Shown piece by piece: positions 1-10,720 of a stretch of 64,000 nt of DNA (its first letter is position 1; each line of letters starts with the position of its first letter). The translations under genes were made by a program, and so were the position numbers. The notes below the pieces were generated by a model that made no database searches, was not told where the DNA came from, and saw only the letters and a list, made by a program, of their open reading frames with translations. The DNA is from Phoronis australis (taxonomy: Eukaryota; Phoronida; Phoronidae), in the NCBI GenBank assembly GCA_002633005.1, contig NMRA01000104.1:140917-204916 (forward strand), read 5' to 3'.

Positions 1-151
1 TTCCAGACACGGGCGCTTTTACAGTCTCCGTTGTATAAACTGAAGGAGGGCAGTAAATCAAGCATGGGCATTAACGCGGCCAAGTATGCTAGTTAAAATA
101 CGGTTAAAGCCGATAAAAAGATTACCAATAATACATTAGATATTGCATTAC

Positions 152-229
152 CTATGACCACCTTTTCCATCTGGAGTTTTGATAGCATAAGCTGCATCGA
201 CGACCATGTTGGAGAAAAAGTCAGCATCA
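152..229 (-). CDS. TCP1: CCT1 coding exon 6 (last exon in window)
   Basis: Encodes (C)[17 protein letters not shown] then TPDGKGGH, matching the DFFxxMVVDA segment of CCT1. The acceptor is CTAAG|T, chosen because it keeps phase with exon 5 and restores the conserved IIG-x-D-x-DFF. An upstream CACAG would break the frame. Donor CATAG|GTAATG. The rest of the gene is outside the window. Confidence 0.88.
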
Positions 230-3200
230 CTTAGCTGTGTTAAGGTGCAACACAATTTACAAGAGAAAGAGTGCCACTTTAATTGTCTTTACTATTAATT
301 TAGAGATTAATGATCACTTCCAAAAGTTCAGTCATGAGAGTAATACTGGTGCATTGGAAGTGTATGATATTTCTACTACAGACATCCTGCCACGAATCGG
401 TTTCAACCACATTAAAACAAAAATACAATGTTAGTAACTACTCCAAAGTTAGAAGACCTCAAAACAAGACATGATTTTTTGAAGCCTGATATGCGCTACA
501 CACTCAGGATTCTCACATTACTAGTCTAGAGTAGTCAACAGATTATAGCAGAAAATGAGCAGACACTGGTTGAGAATGATCAACCAGTTTTCACTGCGCA
601 CATGCACTTTATGTATCCCAGCGTATATACTTCAACAACCACATTGGTTATAAAGCAAGTTGATTGGGAATGCTCCAGTTTAACAGACTTACTGAGCTCA
701 GCTACAAGCAGTGCCACCTCTGAATGAAAACTACTTCATTTTGGTTTTATACCATGATTTAGCTTTCCCGATTACACAGGGCTTGGAATGACCAATGACA
801 AAAAGAGAAAAATTTTCCAAGTGATGTATCGTTCAACAAGTAAATAGGCTTAATGTGAAATAGAAATATTTTTTGTGTTTTAAAATTTAACTGAAATAAA
901 TGTTTTTACACAAATAAAGTTAAAATAGTGATTAAACAAGAGACAGAAAAGAGGAAACTGGAAATCAAATTAGAGGAAATCGAAATCAAAAAAAGGAGGA
1001 AATCCTCTTAAAAGAGGAAAATTCCACGCCCTAATTACACCTCAAATGACCATGAACTGAAGAAAGTTCTGTGATTGCTTTAACAAACCGCAAACTCGTA
1101 TCACAGTAGTTTGAAGTTTACCAACACAGCTTGGCAGTTAGTGCTTTAGTGGGGCTGAATACTAACGGTAGAATTTCACATACAAGCACGTCAATTTGAC
1201 ACACAACATATGGCAACATGTAACCACGCCAAAATCACTACTTCTTGTTCTATCGCTTTGTAGTCCTCGGCAACACCTCTCTACACTACACAGCAAATAT
1301 CACCCGATGGGCAGTCTGTTTATAGAACTAAAATATCCAAAGATGAAAACTGACTCTGGAAAACAGTACAGCGTTATCCAGAATGAATGTTTATCAACTA
1401 CAAAAATCTATGCTAACTACCAAGTTCAACAATCACCATTCCTATTTCCTTATCGTATACCACGACACCTATTTAACTAATTTATGATGCCTCATGCAGG
1501 CAAAAATCTAAAAGCCTCATAACTATCAACAGAATTTTATATTCGCATGGAGCCCTCTTCTAAGAAATGGAGACTCTGAACAGTAGGAAAAAACCACGAC
1601 TATTGTGTGGAATACATACTACTCTAAGTGAGACACGGTATCAACATGAAGAGAGAGTGCAAGACATGAGACAGATTAAGGCTGTGGACCTAACAACCCT
1701 CAAGACGTCATATCAAGGATACCATCCAATGATTTTACTCGACATGCTGGTCTTGGCTGCACTGACGATACAGTCCCGGCCTAGCTCATCCACATTGATG
1801 GTCAGGTGTTCTTGAATGTATTTACAAGCTTCCCTGTAAATGGACAAAAAACATTAAAAGCATGCGTCTCTGTGTAGCCAGCATAGGGAGACAATTCCAA
1901 TTCTTTTGTTAATTTTTTTTCTGACAGTATTTTATTGATTTGATATACAGAAGCAGGAATAAATTGACAAAGGTTGCAAACAAATAAACCAGTGGCTGTG
2001 TAAAAGCCCTCTATTAGAACTGTGTACCTGCTCTGGAATATTCCGTGTACCAGATTTTAAGAACAACTGCAAATTTTAGCGGAGATACACGATACTTAAA
2101 AACAGCCTATTGATGGTAAAAGCTGACACAAGTTTGAAAATCCTCTACTACAAATACGATCGTCAGACTACACAGCACACTTATCCATGAATTTGCAGAG
2201 CTGAACAATAGCTTGAACAAGCGTCAACTTCCACCATGGTAACACCAAGACTAAGCAGTATGTCTTGATTTTTACTATCATTCTCAAGTATGATGTGCAT
2301 TTCAGTCGATGAGCAGAACACGCACGGCCATCAACGCAAAAACCAAGTCTTTTTCCATTTCAGCTATGCATTCATAATTAAAATTTTAATTATGGATTAG
2401 TTACAGGAACATCCTGGTCATATAAGTTATTTTGACTCACTGATTGAAGTCCATGCATACTTGAGTACCGCAAGTGTATAGTACACAGGTCTGCGTTACA
2501 ACTGATTAAACGACAGCTGATTGATAGGAAGATGTTTTGGAAGCATGAGTTGTTAGCATTCAGAACCCCGCCCCTCATCAGCGCCTCATGGAGGCATAAA
2601 GGGCCAATAAAGCCTAAAGGTGAAACATTGATGACATGAGACAAACAAAACCACAGCAAGGTACACCTACTTGCAAGCCAATCTGTAGCCACTTATAATT
2701 GAGGTGGGGTGGATCTTACACTTGACCAATTCGTCAGCATTCTTAAGTAGCTCTGCAGCAACGATTACCTGCAAGACAGATGAGAACATTTCTAAATGAA
2801 CAGGTGACAAATATGAAATGGTGTAATGGAAAGCAGCGACCTTACATGCTAATTTTCTTTCACATGATGGCGAAATTGCACTTGTAACACCTGTGACCAC
2901 AAAATTGCAAACTTAAGATTAGTGCACTGTAGACGGTATTGAAAGTTTGGTAGCTTGGTTCACTGTCAACATCAAAACAAAATGCTAAATGCATGCGGAA
3001 AGCACAAAACGCCACAAACTCCAGGTTGAACGCAACACATGTATTATAGCCAAATATTTGAATGAAAGACTGTTACCAAAATGTAACACCATCTGTCTGG
3101 GTACAAAAAAATATGTGGATTGCTATAATGACTATGGACATAACATACAAACGTATTACAAACTGCGTATAACAAATAAGTGGATTACTATACTGACCAC

Positions 3201-6200
3201 AGAGGTAGTACCATCGCCTACTTCTTCGTCTTGTAACTGAGCTAATTCTACAAGGATCTTTGCAGCAGGGTGCTCAACCTCTAGTAAATTTAGAATTGTG
3301 GCGCCATCATTTGTGATCGTCACGTCCTGCAAAATAACCATTAATACAAAGTTCATAACAAACTGCAGATAATTCATATTTATGCAACAAACAGTATACT
3401 TCACACCAGTTGTGCAAAAAATGTATTCAGAAACAAGCTTAAATAACTGCAAGAGCAATGCATACAATAGGTTTTTAAGGGCCACTAGGAGGTGCTGCAG
3501 TAGTCAAATCAGCCCGAAAATGAAAAATGGTGCCGGTTCACTCTCACCACATACCGATGAGTCAAGTTTTATCGAAATCTGTCAATCATTTCTCTAGAAA
3601 TAATCCAGAAACTTTCTTTCCTATAACAACACTTGAAATACCCTTGTCAAGGACGAAACTTGTGCCAGCACATGGTCATAACTATGGAAAGTTTCATTGA
3701 AATCCATCATTCGTTTCAAAAGATATCATCTGGAAATATTCATCTCCAAAATAGCGAGTAGAAAAATACTGAAGAGGTCAAATCCATCCGAAAAACAAAT
3801 GATGCTGGCGCACTGGCATCGTATACCTCTCAGTCAAGTTTTATCGAAATCCGTCAGGTGGTTCTCTTGATATCATCCAAAAATGCTCTTCCCACAAACA
3901 ACACTTGAAAAAAACCCTTGACAAGAACTTAAGGGCCACTAGTAGGTTCTGCAATCGTCAAATCCACCAGAAAATTTAATGCTTCCTGACTATCATATAC
4001 CTCTGTATCAACATTCATTGAAATACTTCACTAAATTTTGAACATATCTAAAAACGCCAAAATTTGAATGTGTCAGTGCTTTGAAATTACATACCTTTGT
4101 GTCAAGTTTCATTGAAATCCGTCGATCAGTTTTCTAGATATCATCCAAAAACGCTCTTCCCCCAAAGATATAGACAAAACGTGCCACTCTGACACCAAGG
4201 AGTGGATAAGATTGAAAAGTGGCATGAACTATTCTAGAGATGCCCTACACCCGTGTGCCCCATTTTGTCAATATCTGGCCAGGGATTTTTGAGATATCAA
4301 GTGGACACCTGGGAAACTAGATCGACAGATGTCCGAACAAAGAAGTCACGACAATATGCGATCACATGTATATGTGCGCGCAAAAGAATACCTCTATGCA
4401 GTGACTCGTAATATTCACAAACTGTGACAGTATGGGAGCATGTAAGTCGGTAGGTGACGGCACACCCTAATGTTGCCTGTACGCCGAAAGGGTTCTAGGT
4501 GAATTATGCCTCACACTGATTAAACCATCTACATCACTTTGCTATAGGTACCTATTGCACATAAAACAACTTAGGAGGATTTAGCTTTCAAAGTTCAGTG
4601 TCAGCTCTGACCTTTGACCTCGTTAAAATATTGAGATCATGCCCACTGGCATGAGCATTGCAAAAATGGCCAGTTGCTGACTTGTCTAACTGGACAAATG
4701 ACTGTTTGAAAAAAGGTGGTTTGCCAGAGTATTTGATTGAGCTGGAAAGAGTTAAAGACATCAATAGCCACCCGAGGTGCCCCTCATTCCGCAAAAGGTA
4801 CTAATAGCAACACGACTTTGATGGTTTATCAGTGTGAGGCGTAGTTTGGGAAAAGTTTCTGGCGTATGGCAGTCCTACACTTGTACAGGATGAGCACAAT
4901 CTTGACTTGGTCAGTTCAGACGGCATTACTACCAAGGATACTCCTGGACGGCGTCTTTAAGCCATTAATGCATAAAAAAATAAAAAGCAAAAAAATAAAA
5001 GGCACAAGTACACTGCAGCAGTGTGCCTCCCAGGGCATCTTTTAAGACACAACACCCTTCCAAAAATGCCAAATTCTAGTCAACTTACAGCCAGTGTGTT
5101 CTTATTCTGCCTTAGATGAACAGTCTGTTTGAAGTCTTTGTCAGATTGCCTTTTTGTGTGGAATTTTTAAATAAAAATGCAACTTTTACATGAATATGAC
5201 TGTTCTTGTTTTGATTGCACTCGGGGGTTTCTGTTTCACATGCTACCACTTTAAGTACACTAAATCTGCTGGGCAAAACTTTTTGAACAAAGACGCACAA
5301 CTTTATCATCAGGTGCGCCCAAAGGAAACAGGTTCAAACCTGGTCAGGAATATCCCTGTACTGTCTATTGAAACAAAAAACTAACTTGCAAAACGGCACA
5401 TGCAGTTATGTTAAATCTAGAGAGAGAACAATTTCTACCATTATTTCACTGACAAAATCTTACCCCAACGTCATCCACAAGCATCTTGTCTAAGCCAACA
5501 GGTCCAAGGCTGCTTTTTACAATATTTGCTATCGAGCAGGCAGCCATAACTGTAACACAAAATAACTTACCGTAAACTCGCGGGTTAACGCTCATGCCGG
5601 GTAAACGCCCATCCCGACTTTGTCAATTTTCAGTTTAAGCGCCCACTGCTTTGTGAAAATTTCCACGTAAGCGTCCACCTCTCGAGTAATCGCCCATCCC
5701 CAAAATTTTGCCAATTTTTCGGTTTAAGCGCCCACTGCTGCCCACCCCGTTTCAGGGTTTCCCAATCTAAGCGCCCAAGGCGTTAACTCGCGAGTTTACG
5801 GTAATCAGAAGTTGAAATACACCATGTGAAAAGTTGACACCTTGAAACTGAAATGAGCTTTGCTGTCCATGAGTAAGCTATAAACGGACATCAAAGTATG
5901 CATTCCAACTGCACCAAAAAATTTAAAACTTAAGCCACGAAATTTCCAGGATTTGATGGTAGCACAGTGACATGAACGTCAGTCAAAAGAGCACAAACTC
6001 TGGTAACAATTTTCAACCAAAACCTATTCAGGATTCGATGCTTGGCAGCCGAAAATTGCCCTGGTGAAGACTTCTTACTTGGTAGTCTTTTAAAATACAT
6101 GGAGCTGAAATGCATACATATAGCCTGACAAGTACATCTCCTTTTACGCTACAGGTATACACAGTCGATAGTGTACTTGACAGCGAAGAAAATCAAATGA

Positions 6201-9200
6201 AACATGGATATAAACACATTGGGTTATAATTAACACATACCATAACTATGGACACAATTTAATCAATATAACTTGAACATATCCATCAAACTCTGTCACG
6301 GTTCAGGCAGGGTCAGTATTCAAAATCAACAGCATTCCCCCACCCTTAGTGCTAGCCTTCATGGACTCTGCTTCAAGTAACCAAATAATCAGTGTTATTT
6401 CAAGTCATCGCCTGTGTGAGTTACAAGTGACATGATCCTCGAAGGAAATTTTTTGTTACTTAAGGGGACATTTTGGGCCTCATGAGCAGAATTTAACATG
6501 ATTTTTAAATATTTTTCAGAGGCGAATGGGGCTGGAGCCGATATTCGGCCCAAAAACAGAGAGATCGAGGACCCTGTCAAGCGACGTCAAGCACCATAAA
6601 AAAGATAACGGGAACCAAAAAATTGGAGTTGAAATTCTTTGCCAACGTAATCTCAATTCTCGCACACACTCTTCACTGAGGATATTAGCCAACAATGAGC
6701 TTCTAAAGTTAAACAGGGCTGGTTTACTGACTACAAGGATGATCTGTGCGAAACTGCCAAAAGGTACGGTACTAATTGGAAAAAGACTTTAATGGTCTGT
6801 AATAATGTCGACATCAATCTCGGCTGTGGCGTCTCTTTCTTGTTATGTTCTTTTCTTATCATAACATTGGTGTTGGCCTGGTGCAACCCCTGATGACAGA
6901 AGAGCCCAGGAAAGGTCACACCTAGCCAATGTGACTGGTCATATGTCAAGACTACACCACAAGATTGTCTGGGCTTTCTGGAGTTCAAAGCCGTCCTGGA
7001 AGGACGTGATGTGAGTAGTTCTAAAATTGTTCTTACACTGATATAGTATGAACTTGCCTCGGCTGCAATTTACTATAAGGGTTCCACTCCTTTTCTTAAT
7101 GGAAGAGAGGAAATGTAGCAAATGTCGACGTCAGTTTCGGCTGTGGCGTCTCTATGTTGTGACTGGTCACATGTCAAGACAACGTGACAAGATCGACTAG
7201 GCCTTCTGGAGTACAGCGTTGTCCGAGAAGGACGTAATTACTTGGCCTGAACCTGTAAAGCAGCTCAGTGGCATCGCCATCAATGAGCAAACGGTTTTGG
7301 AAAATGCAAGAAATGGCTGACGTGGGAGAAACAAAGCCCGACCGAAAGAATAGCGCAATGGACACCAAGGATTCTGTCCTTCTAGGAAAAGAGAGAACTG
7401 GCAGGTATGAGCAGGTAGCGCACAGTGGTAACTCAAAGTATTTTTCTCTAATGCCACTTCGTAAGAGCAGCGCAGTGGATACCGAGAACTATGCCCTTAA
7501 GGGAAAGAGATGAGTGGCGTGTATGAGTCGGTGGCACACAATGGGATTTCAAAGTCTATGATGAAACTTCACAAGTCCTACCGAAGTAGCAGCAAAGAGG
7601 ACTTGGGGGCCTGTGTCCTGAGAATTGTACTTTGAGCTAGAGGAGGTCGATCAGCCTTTGATAATGGTTTTCATCATGAACAAAGTGAAGAGCGGTTCTG
7701 TGAACTTAATATTGTCCATGAGTATATGCATGAACAGGTTTGACTACTCGAAAGCAAAATTTCCTGTAAAAGTTAAAGTCAACAAGAAAAGCATTCTTCA
7801 ACAAGTGGGTGTTGAAAGCTGAAAGCCAAGCAGCAATAAAAGCCCTTAGGAAACCAAGAGTCAACTCTCGTTACGTTAATGAGCTTCAGAACCTTGCAAT
7901 CGGAAGAACCGTCAATATACACTGGGTCAGGGCCCATGTGGGAATTGACGGCAATGAAACTGCAAACAGACTTGCAAAGATAGAAGCCAGCATTCTGTAT
8001 TGTGTACCTGAACCTGCTATCCCAATATCCTACAGATGCTGCAGGATAAGTACACAACTGGGTACATACTCAGTCAGCAGCCCCGTGGGCATCACTTAAC
8101 TCCTATATAGAGACCTAGGAGAAATTTTCCAACTTGATCAAACTAAAAGGTTCCAAATACCTTCTGAGTCTCGATAGATTGGGCTTAAGACACATCATTC
8201 AAATTTTGACAGGCCACTGTAACCTAGCCTGACACAGACAGTGTGTCCCAGGTGTGGTACTGACACTGAAACCCTTACACACCTGGTAAAGTCTTGCCCA
8301 ACTTTTTATAGGCTAAGGAGCAAATTATTGGGTGGCACTGTTACCTGCCTACAACATATAGTGCATGCCAACAAATGGAAGTGTCTGTCCGTTTTCTAAA
8401 GGAGACAGGCAGACTTGAAAAATTCCTTCATGACACTGAGTGATACTGATTTAGTTCGAACCGAACTAAAACAATAAGTCTAACCAGTGTGAGGCATAAT
8501 TCGCCGAAAAATTTCCGGCGTATGGAGGGCGTATGTGATGGCCACCGTCTCTCCTGGGGTCAGTTCAGATAATGAAACTGTCTTAAGGACTCTAAGTCTA
8601 AAGCAGATGCACAACGCAGCGGCGATTCACCGCGTGATTTGACTTTGCCTTTGGATTGGTGACTGGTCCTAAGTCAAGACAGATTCTCGTCCAAGCTAGT
8701 ACGCATCGGCGGAAGCCCAACAATCAATAAATACAAGAGATGTGACTGAAATCGTTACCATTTTGGGTGCGTATCGTCTGCCCTGTTGAACGTTCCCCAA
8801 AGATCGACAATGCACTCGCTACATTCGCCATTTTGATGTGAAGGAAAGGTCTCGTGTTGGTCGAGAAAAAATGATATTTTGGAACATTCGAGAAAAGGCG
8901 CCATCTANGATGGTTTAGTCGGTGCGAGGCATAATTCGCCGAAAAATTTTCGGCGTATGGAGGGCGTATGAGATGGCCACCGTCTCTCCTGGGGCCAGTT
9001 CAGATAATGAAACTGTCTAAAGGACTCTAAAGCAGATGCACAACGCAGCGGCGATTCACCGCGTGATCGTGACTTGACTTTGCATTGGTGACTGGTCCTA
9101 AGTCAAGACAGATTCTCGTCCAAGCTAGTACGCATCGGCGGAAGCCCAACAATCAATAAATACAAGAGATGTGACTGAAATCGTTACCATTTTGGGTGCG

Positions 9201-9260
9201 TATCGTCTGCCCTGTTGAACGTTCCCCAAAGATCGACAATGCACTCGCTACATTCGCCAT
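152..9260 (-). CDS. TCP1: TCP-1 alpha (CCT1) chaperonin subunit gene, 5' part (6 exons, about 191 codons)
   Basis: CCT1 is one of eight paralogous subunits of the cytosolic TRiC/CCT ring that folds actin, tubulin and WD40 proteins with ATP. Six exons join in frame (9188-9260, 5464-5549, 3198-3326, 2671-2768, 1723-1833, 152-229) and give 191 codons plus 2 nt of the usual ~555. The product begins [17 protein letters not shown] and contains the group II chaperonin nucleotide-site segments [17 protein letters not shown] and GDGTTSV (about residues 90-96), then SMSSKIIG. The set [14 protein letters not shown] plus [16 protein letters not shown] is diagnostic of the alpha subunit rather than other CCTs. 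All junctions are GT-AG with consistent phase. The remaining exons lie left of base 1. Introns carry MITEs, a retrotransposon remnant and a duplicated copy of exon 1. A heat-shock element lies about 50 bp upstream of the ATG. Identity is near certain; the exon 6 acceptor was chosen by phase and homology. Confidence 0.95.
778..1032. mobile_element. hAT-like non-autonomous element, family 1 copy A
   Basis: Terminal inverted repeats AGGGCTTGGAAT (left) and ATTCCACGCCCT (right), with flanking 8-bp direct repeats GATTACAC/AATTACAC (7 of 8). The interior is A-rich and noncoding. It lies in CCT1 intron 5. Related copies are at 45865-46090 and 53060-53570. Confidence 0.7.
1723..1833 (-). CDS. TCP1: CCT1 coding exon 5
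   Basis: Encodes [18 protein letters not shown] and then [18 protein letters not shown]. Acceptor CATTTACAG|GGAAGC; donor GGATG|GTATCC, leaving TG to be completed by exon 6. The SMSSKIIG run is strongly conserved in CCT1. Confidence 0.93.
2671..2768 (-). CDS. TCP1: CCT1 coding exon 4
   Basis: Encodes [15 protein letters not shown] then [17 protein letters not shown]. Acceptor TGTCTTGCAG|GTAATC and donor AA|GTAGGT. The final split Lys codon is completed by the first G of exon 5. Confidence 0.95.
3198..3326 (-). CDS. TCP1: CCT1 coding exon 3
   Basis: Begins [12 protein letters not shown] and ends GDGTTSV, the conserved Asp-Gly-Thr-Thr nucleotide and magnesium loop of group II chaperonins. Acceptor TTTTGCAG|GAC; donor GTG|GTCAGT, a weaker but valid GT donor. 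The protein is continuous with exon 4 (VIVAAELL). Confidence 0.95.
3470..4170. repeat. Degenerate tandem modules with CCACTAGG cores (CCT1 intron 2)
   Basis: Diverged repeats of a module that begins GGCCACTAGNAGG, continues with a segment like GTCAAATC-CCGAAAAT, then TCAAGTTTTATCGAAATC and GATATCATCCAAAA. Copies start near 3480 and 3931, with partial copies near 3775 and 4085. The same superfamily forms the array at 16330-17160. No coding potential. Confidence 0.6.
4470..4872. repeat. Inverted-repeat element in CCT1 intron 2
   Basis: The left arm (4470-4530) contains GAATTATGCCTCACACTGAT. The right arm (4820-4872) contains the complement ATCAGTGTGAGGCGTAG and ends TGGCGTATGGCAG against the left CTGTACGCCG. 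Related sequence recurs in the block carrying CCT1 exon 1 (8484 and 8912), so this is a dispersed element rather than unique intron sequence. Confidence 0.55.
5464..5549 (-). CDS. TCP1: CCT1 coding exon 2
   Basis: Encodes (V)[18 protein letters not shown] then [10 protein letters not shown]. The acceptor is TTATTTTGTGTTACAG and the donor GG|GTAAGA. Only about 17 bp separate its acceptor from a terminal-inverted-repeat element (5567-5804), so the branch point of intron 1 probably falls inside transposon sequence. Confidence 0.95.
5567..5804. mobile_element. MITE with 25-bp TIRs, abutting the CCT1 exon 2 acceptor
   Basis: The left end TTACCGTAAACTCGCGGGTT and the right end AACTCGCGAGTTTACGGTAA are inverted repeats extending to GTTAACGC. 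The interior is about 190 bp and noncoding, with repeated AAGCGCCCA motifs. No clear target-site duplication was found. It is inserted about 17 bp from the intron 1 3' splice site. Confidence 0.75.
6805..7236. repeat. Two diverged copies of a ~75-130 bp segment (CCT1 intron 1)
   Basis: GGCTGTGGCGTCTCT occurs near 6821 and 7138. GTGACTGGTCATATGTCAAG (6928) recurs at 7158, followed in both cases by similar sequence to GAAGGACGT (7004 and 7234). A related GTGACTGGTCCTAAGTCAAG is also downstream of both copies of CCT1 exon 1 (about 8657 and 9088). Function unknown; probably old segmental copies. Confidence 0.5.
7346..7600 (+). repeat. Coding-like tandem repeat, 117-bp unit, frameshifted
   Basis: Two and a bit copies. 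Unit 1 (7346-7462) reads [15 protein letters not shown] then [12 protein letters not shown]. Unit 2 (7463-about 7579) reads [14 protein letters not shown], then loses one base and continues in another frame as [13 protein letters not shown] third partial unit follows. Differences between units are mostly amino-acid conservative, so the unit was probably once translated. The one-base deletion makes the present copy pseudogenic. No family recognised. It lies just upstream of a retrotransposon remnant and may belong to it. Confidence 0.45.
7790..8450 (+). mobile_element. Non-LTR retrotransposon remnant (RNase H and C-terminal zinc-knuckle region)
   Basis: 7809-7990 translates to an RNase H C-terminal segment with [23 protein letters not shown] and ANRLAK, typical of I/Jockey-type non-LTR elements that carry RNase H. 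Further downstream, in shifting frames, come [10 protein letters not shown] and then C[18 protein letters not shown], matching the H/C-rich tail of the same polyprotein. Several frameshifts and stops show it is dead. It lies sense-opposite in CCT1 intron 1. The reverse transcriptase domain is missing. Confidence 0.75.
8759..8831 (-). other. TCP1: Second copy of CCT1 exon 1 (probable assembly duplicate)
   Basis: The same 24 codons and donor as 9188-9260, with the same upstream heat-shock element (8882-8894). It lies in a block 8476-8907 that repeats as 8909-9338 across a single N at 8908. The left block ends, and the right block begins, exactly at that N. That is what an unmerged overlap between two allelic contigs looks like. 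A real duplication would give two alternative first exons; nothing in the sequence requires this. Confidence 0.75.
9188..9260 (-). CDS. TCP1: CCT1 coding exon 1 (start codon)
   Basis: ATG at 9260-9258 opens 24 codons plus one base ([17 protein letters not shown]... ending TQN) and stops at donor G|GTAACG. The single leftover G joins TT of exon 2 to make the Val of the conserved QNVM. This copy has the uninterrupted upstream region, so it is taken as the functional annotation. A near-identical copy sits at 8759-8831. Confidence 0.9.
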
Positions 9261-9310
9261 TTTGATGTGAAGGAAAGGTCTCGTGTTGGTCGAGAAAAAA
9301 GGATATTTTG

Positions 9311-9323
9311 GAACATTCGAGAA
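9311..9323. promoter_or_regulatory. Heat-shock element upstream of CCT1
   Basis: GAACATTCGAGAA is a perfect three-unit nGAAnnTTCnnGAAn heat-shock element. It lies 51-63 bp upstream of the CCT1 ATG and is present in both assembled copies (also 8882-8894). Mammalian CCT genes are known HSF1/HSF2 targets, so a regulatory role is plausible. It could lie in the 5' UTR if transcription starts further upstream. Confidence 0.6.
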
Positions 9324-9338
9324 AAGGCGCCATCTATG

Positions 9339-10341
9339 GAGCGCAATCCTATCTACTCCGGCTGTATATACTCCCATATTTCAGTATCTCATTGATCAGG
9401 CCAATGATCAGGTCAACGAAGTCGTAGATTACAGAAAACTACTATATAGTCTATGATGAAGTAATTTCAAATCGGTACGGTTCACAAACAGATAAAACAA
9501 TAGCACATGTGCCAGTCCCAGACAGAAAGTGAGGGAGAGTAGGTTATACAGGAGTTTTATGAGAACTATGTACTAGAGTGGACCAATCACCGCATACTTT
9601 ACGCCACGACAGAATTTGTCAATGGCATAATTTTGTGGGCTAATTTTTTGAAGTGGTTGAGTTTTGAAATCATGAAAATTTAGGTTAGGATCGCTGTGAC
9701 CCGGAATTATGACAAAATATATGTTGATTTTCGGATCTTTGGTATCCGACTCGACAAAGAAGTGAATTTAATTTAGTAACTCTATATATATAGTAGTAAA
9801 AAACTGGTCTGTACTTACATACAAAATGAGTGCACTATGTGCTACTGAATATTTCCAATAAATTTGTGCAGGACCAAAAGTAAGCCCCAATTTGACCATG
9901 AAATTAGGAACCCACCTAATGAGATGTTATTCACAAAAATAGCACCTACCGTTTGTTTTGGTTAGAAGCACCACCCTCACTTCTACCTTTAGGTGTAAAC
10001 TTTGCACTTTCGCGAATCCTGCATAAGAAATGTCGTGTTATCACTAGTGCGAATTCGCAACGAAAGCCTGAAAGATTGTAGTGGTTGGAAAATGAAGATT
10101 TTGCAGAATTACGAACTGTTTTTGAACGGTGAATCTGGCCATTTGTAGGCCTGCGGAATTTTGTCAGATAAGACACGTACCGGTACGCCAATATTTTGCT
10201 AGAATACAGACCCCTTGCGGCCGTTCTTTCCTTTAGACTGTGACAGCGCCATGTATCCAGTTGAAATCATGAAAACAACACGTCACACATGGTGTCACAG
10301 CCCGGCCTATTCGCCGAGTGCCTTGTTGCACCAGTTAGAGT
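9339..10341. other. Intergenic, no gene seen
   Basis: AT-rich sequence upstream of CCT1. Only short random frames; no recognisable repeat or RNA gene. Confidence 0.5.
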
Positions 10342-10720
10342 CAGGGTCCAGTCTCTAATCTTTATACTCGAAACAGACTCGAATTACTTTTGGCAATTTC
10401 TCTGCTCCTTTTGTGAGAACTCAAGATGCTCGAATAATTATAGTTTACGCATATAAGTTTCTAGTCCAAGTTTGCTCTTGAAGAGCCTTACATTCGTGCT
10501 AAAAACTCGAGTAAAAACTCGAAATGTCGAGTTCAAACTCGAACTTTTAGATTTGTTTATCAACTGCATATTAGGACTAATAAATTATGCACATAAGTCG
10601 TTATGTACTCGAGCATAGAATAATTGACACTTCTCTTGAATTCTCACAAAAGTAGAGTAGAAAATGCCAAACTTAATTTTGAGTTCCATTTCGAGTAAAA
10701 AGATTCGAGACCGGGCCCAG
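10342..10720. mobile_element. MITE with ~45-bp imperfect TIRs (ACTCGAAA family, copy A)
   Basis: The left end CAGGGTCCAGTCTCTAATCT continues to TTATACTCGAAA. The right end is its inverse, from TTTCGAGTAAAAAGATTCGA to GACCGGGCCCAG. The interior repeats ACTCGA/TCGAGT motifs. No convincing target-site duplication. A diverged relative is at 44474-44878. Confidence 0.65.

Larger units (their letters stand above)
8476..9338. repeat. Direct duplication across N at 8908 (contig overlap)
   Basis: 8476-8907 and 8909-9338 are near-identical (SNPs and small indels) and carry CCT1 exon 1 and its upstream region. The N stands exactly at the junction. Interpreted as two allelic contig ends placed in tandem, not a biological duplication. 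Confidence 0.75.

Noticed and set aside
5312-5346. tRNA suggested by CAGGTTCAAACCTG
   Set aside because: It has a B-box-like stem only; no A box, anticodon arm or acceptor stem at the right distance.
8759-9260. Alternative tandem first exons or promoters for CCT1
   Set aside because: The copies meet at a one-base N and match over their whole length, so contig overlap is the simpler reading.
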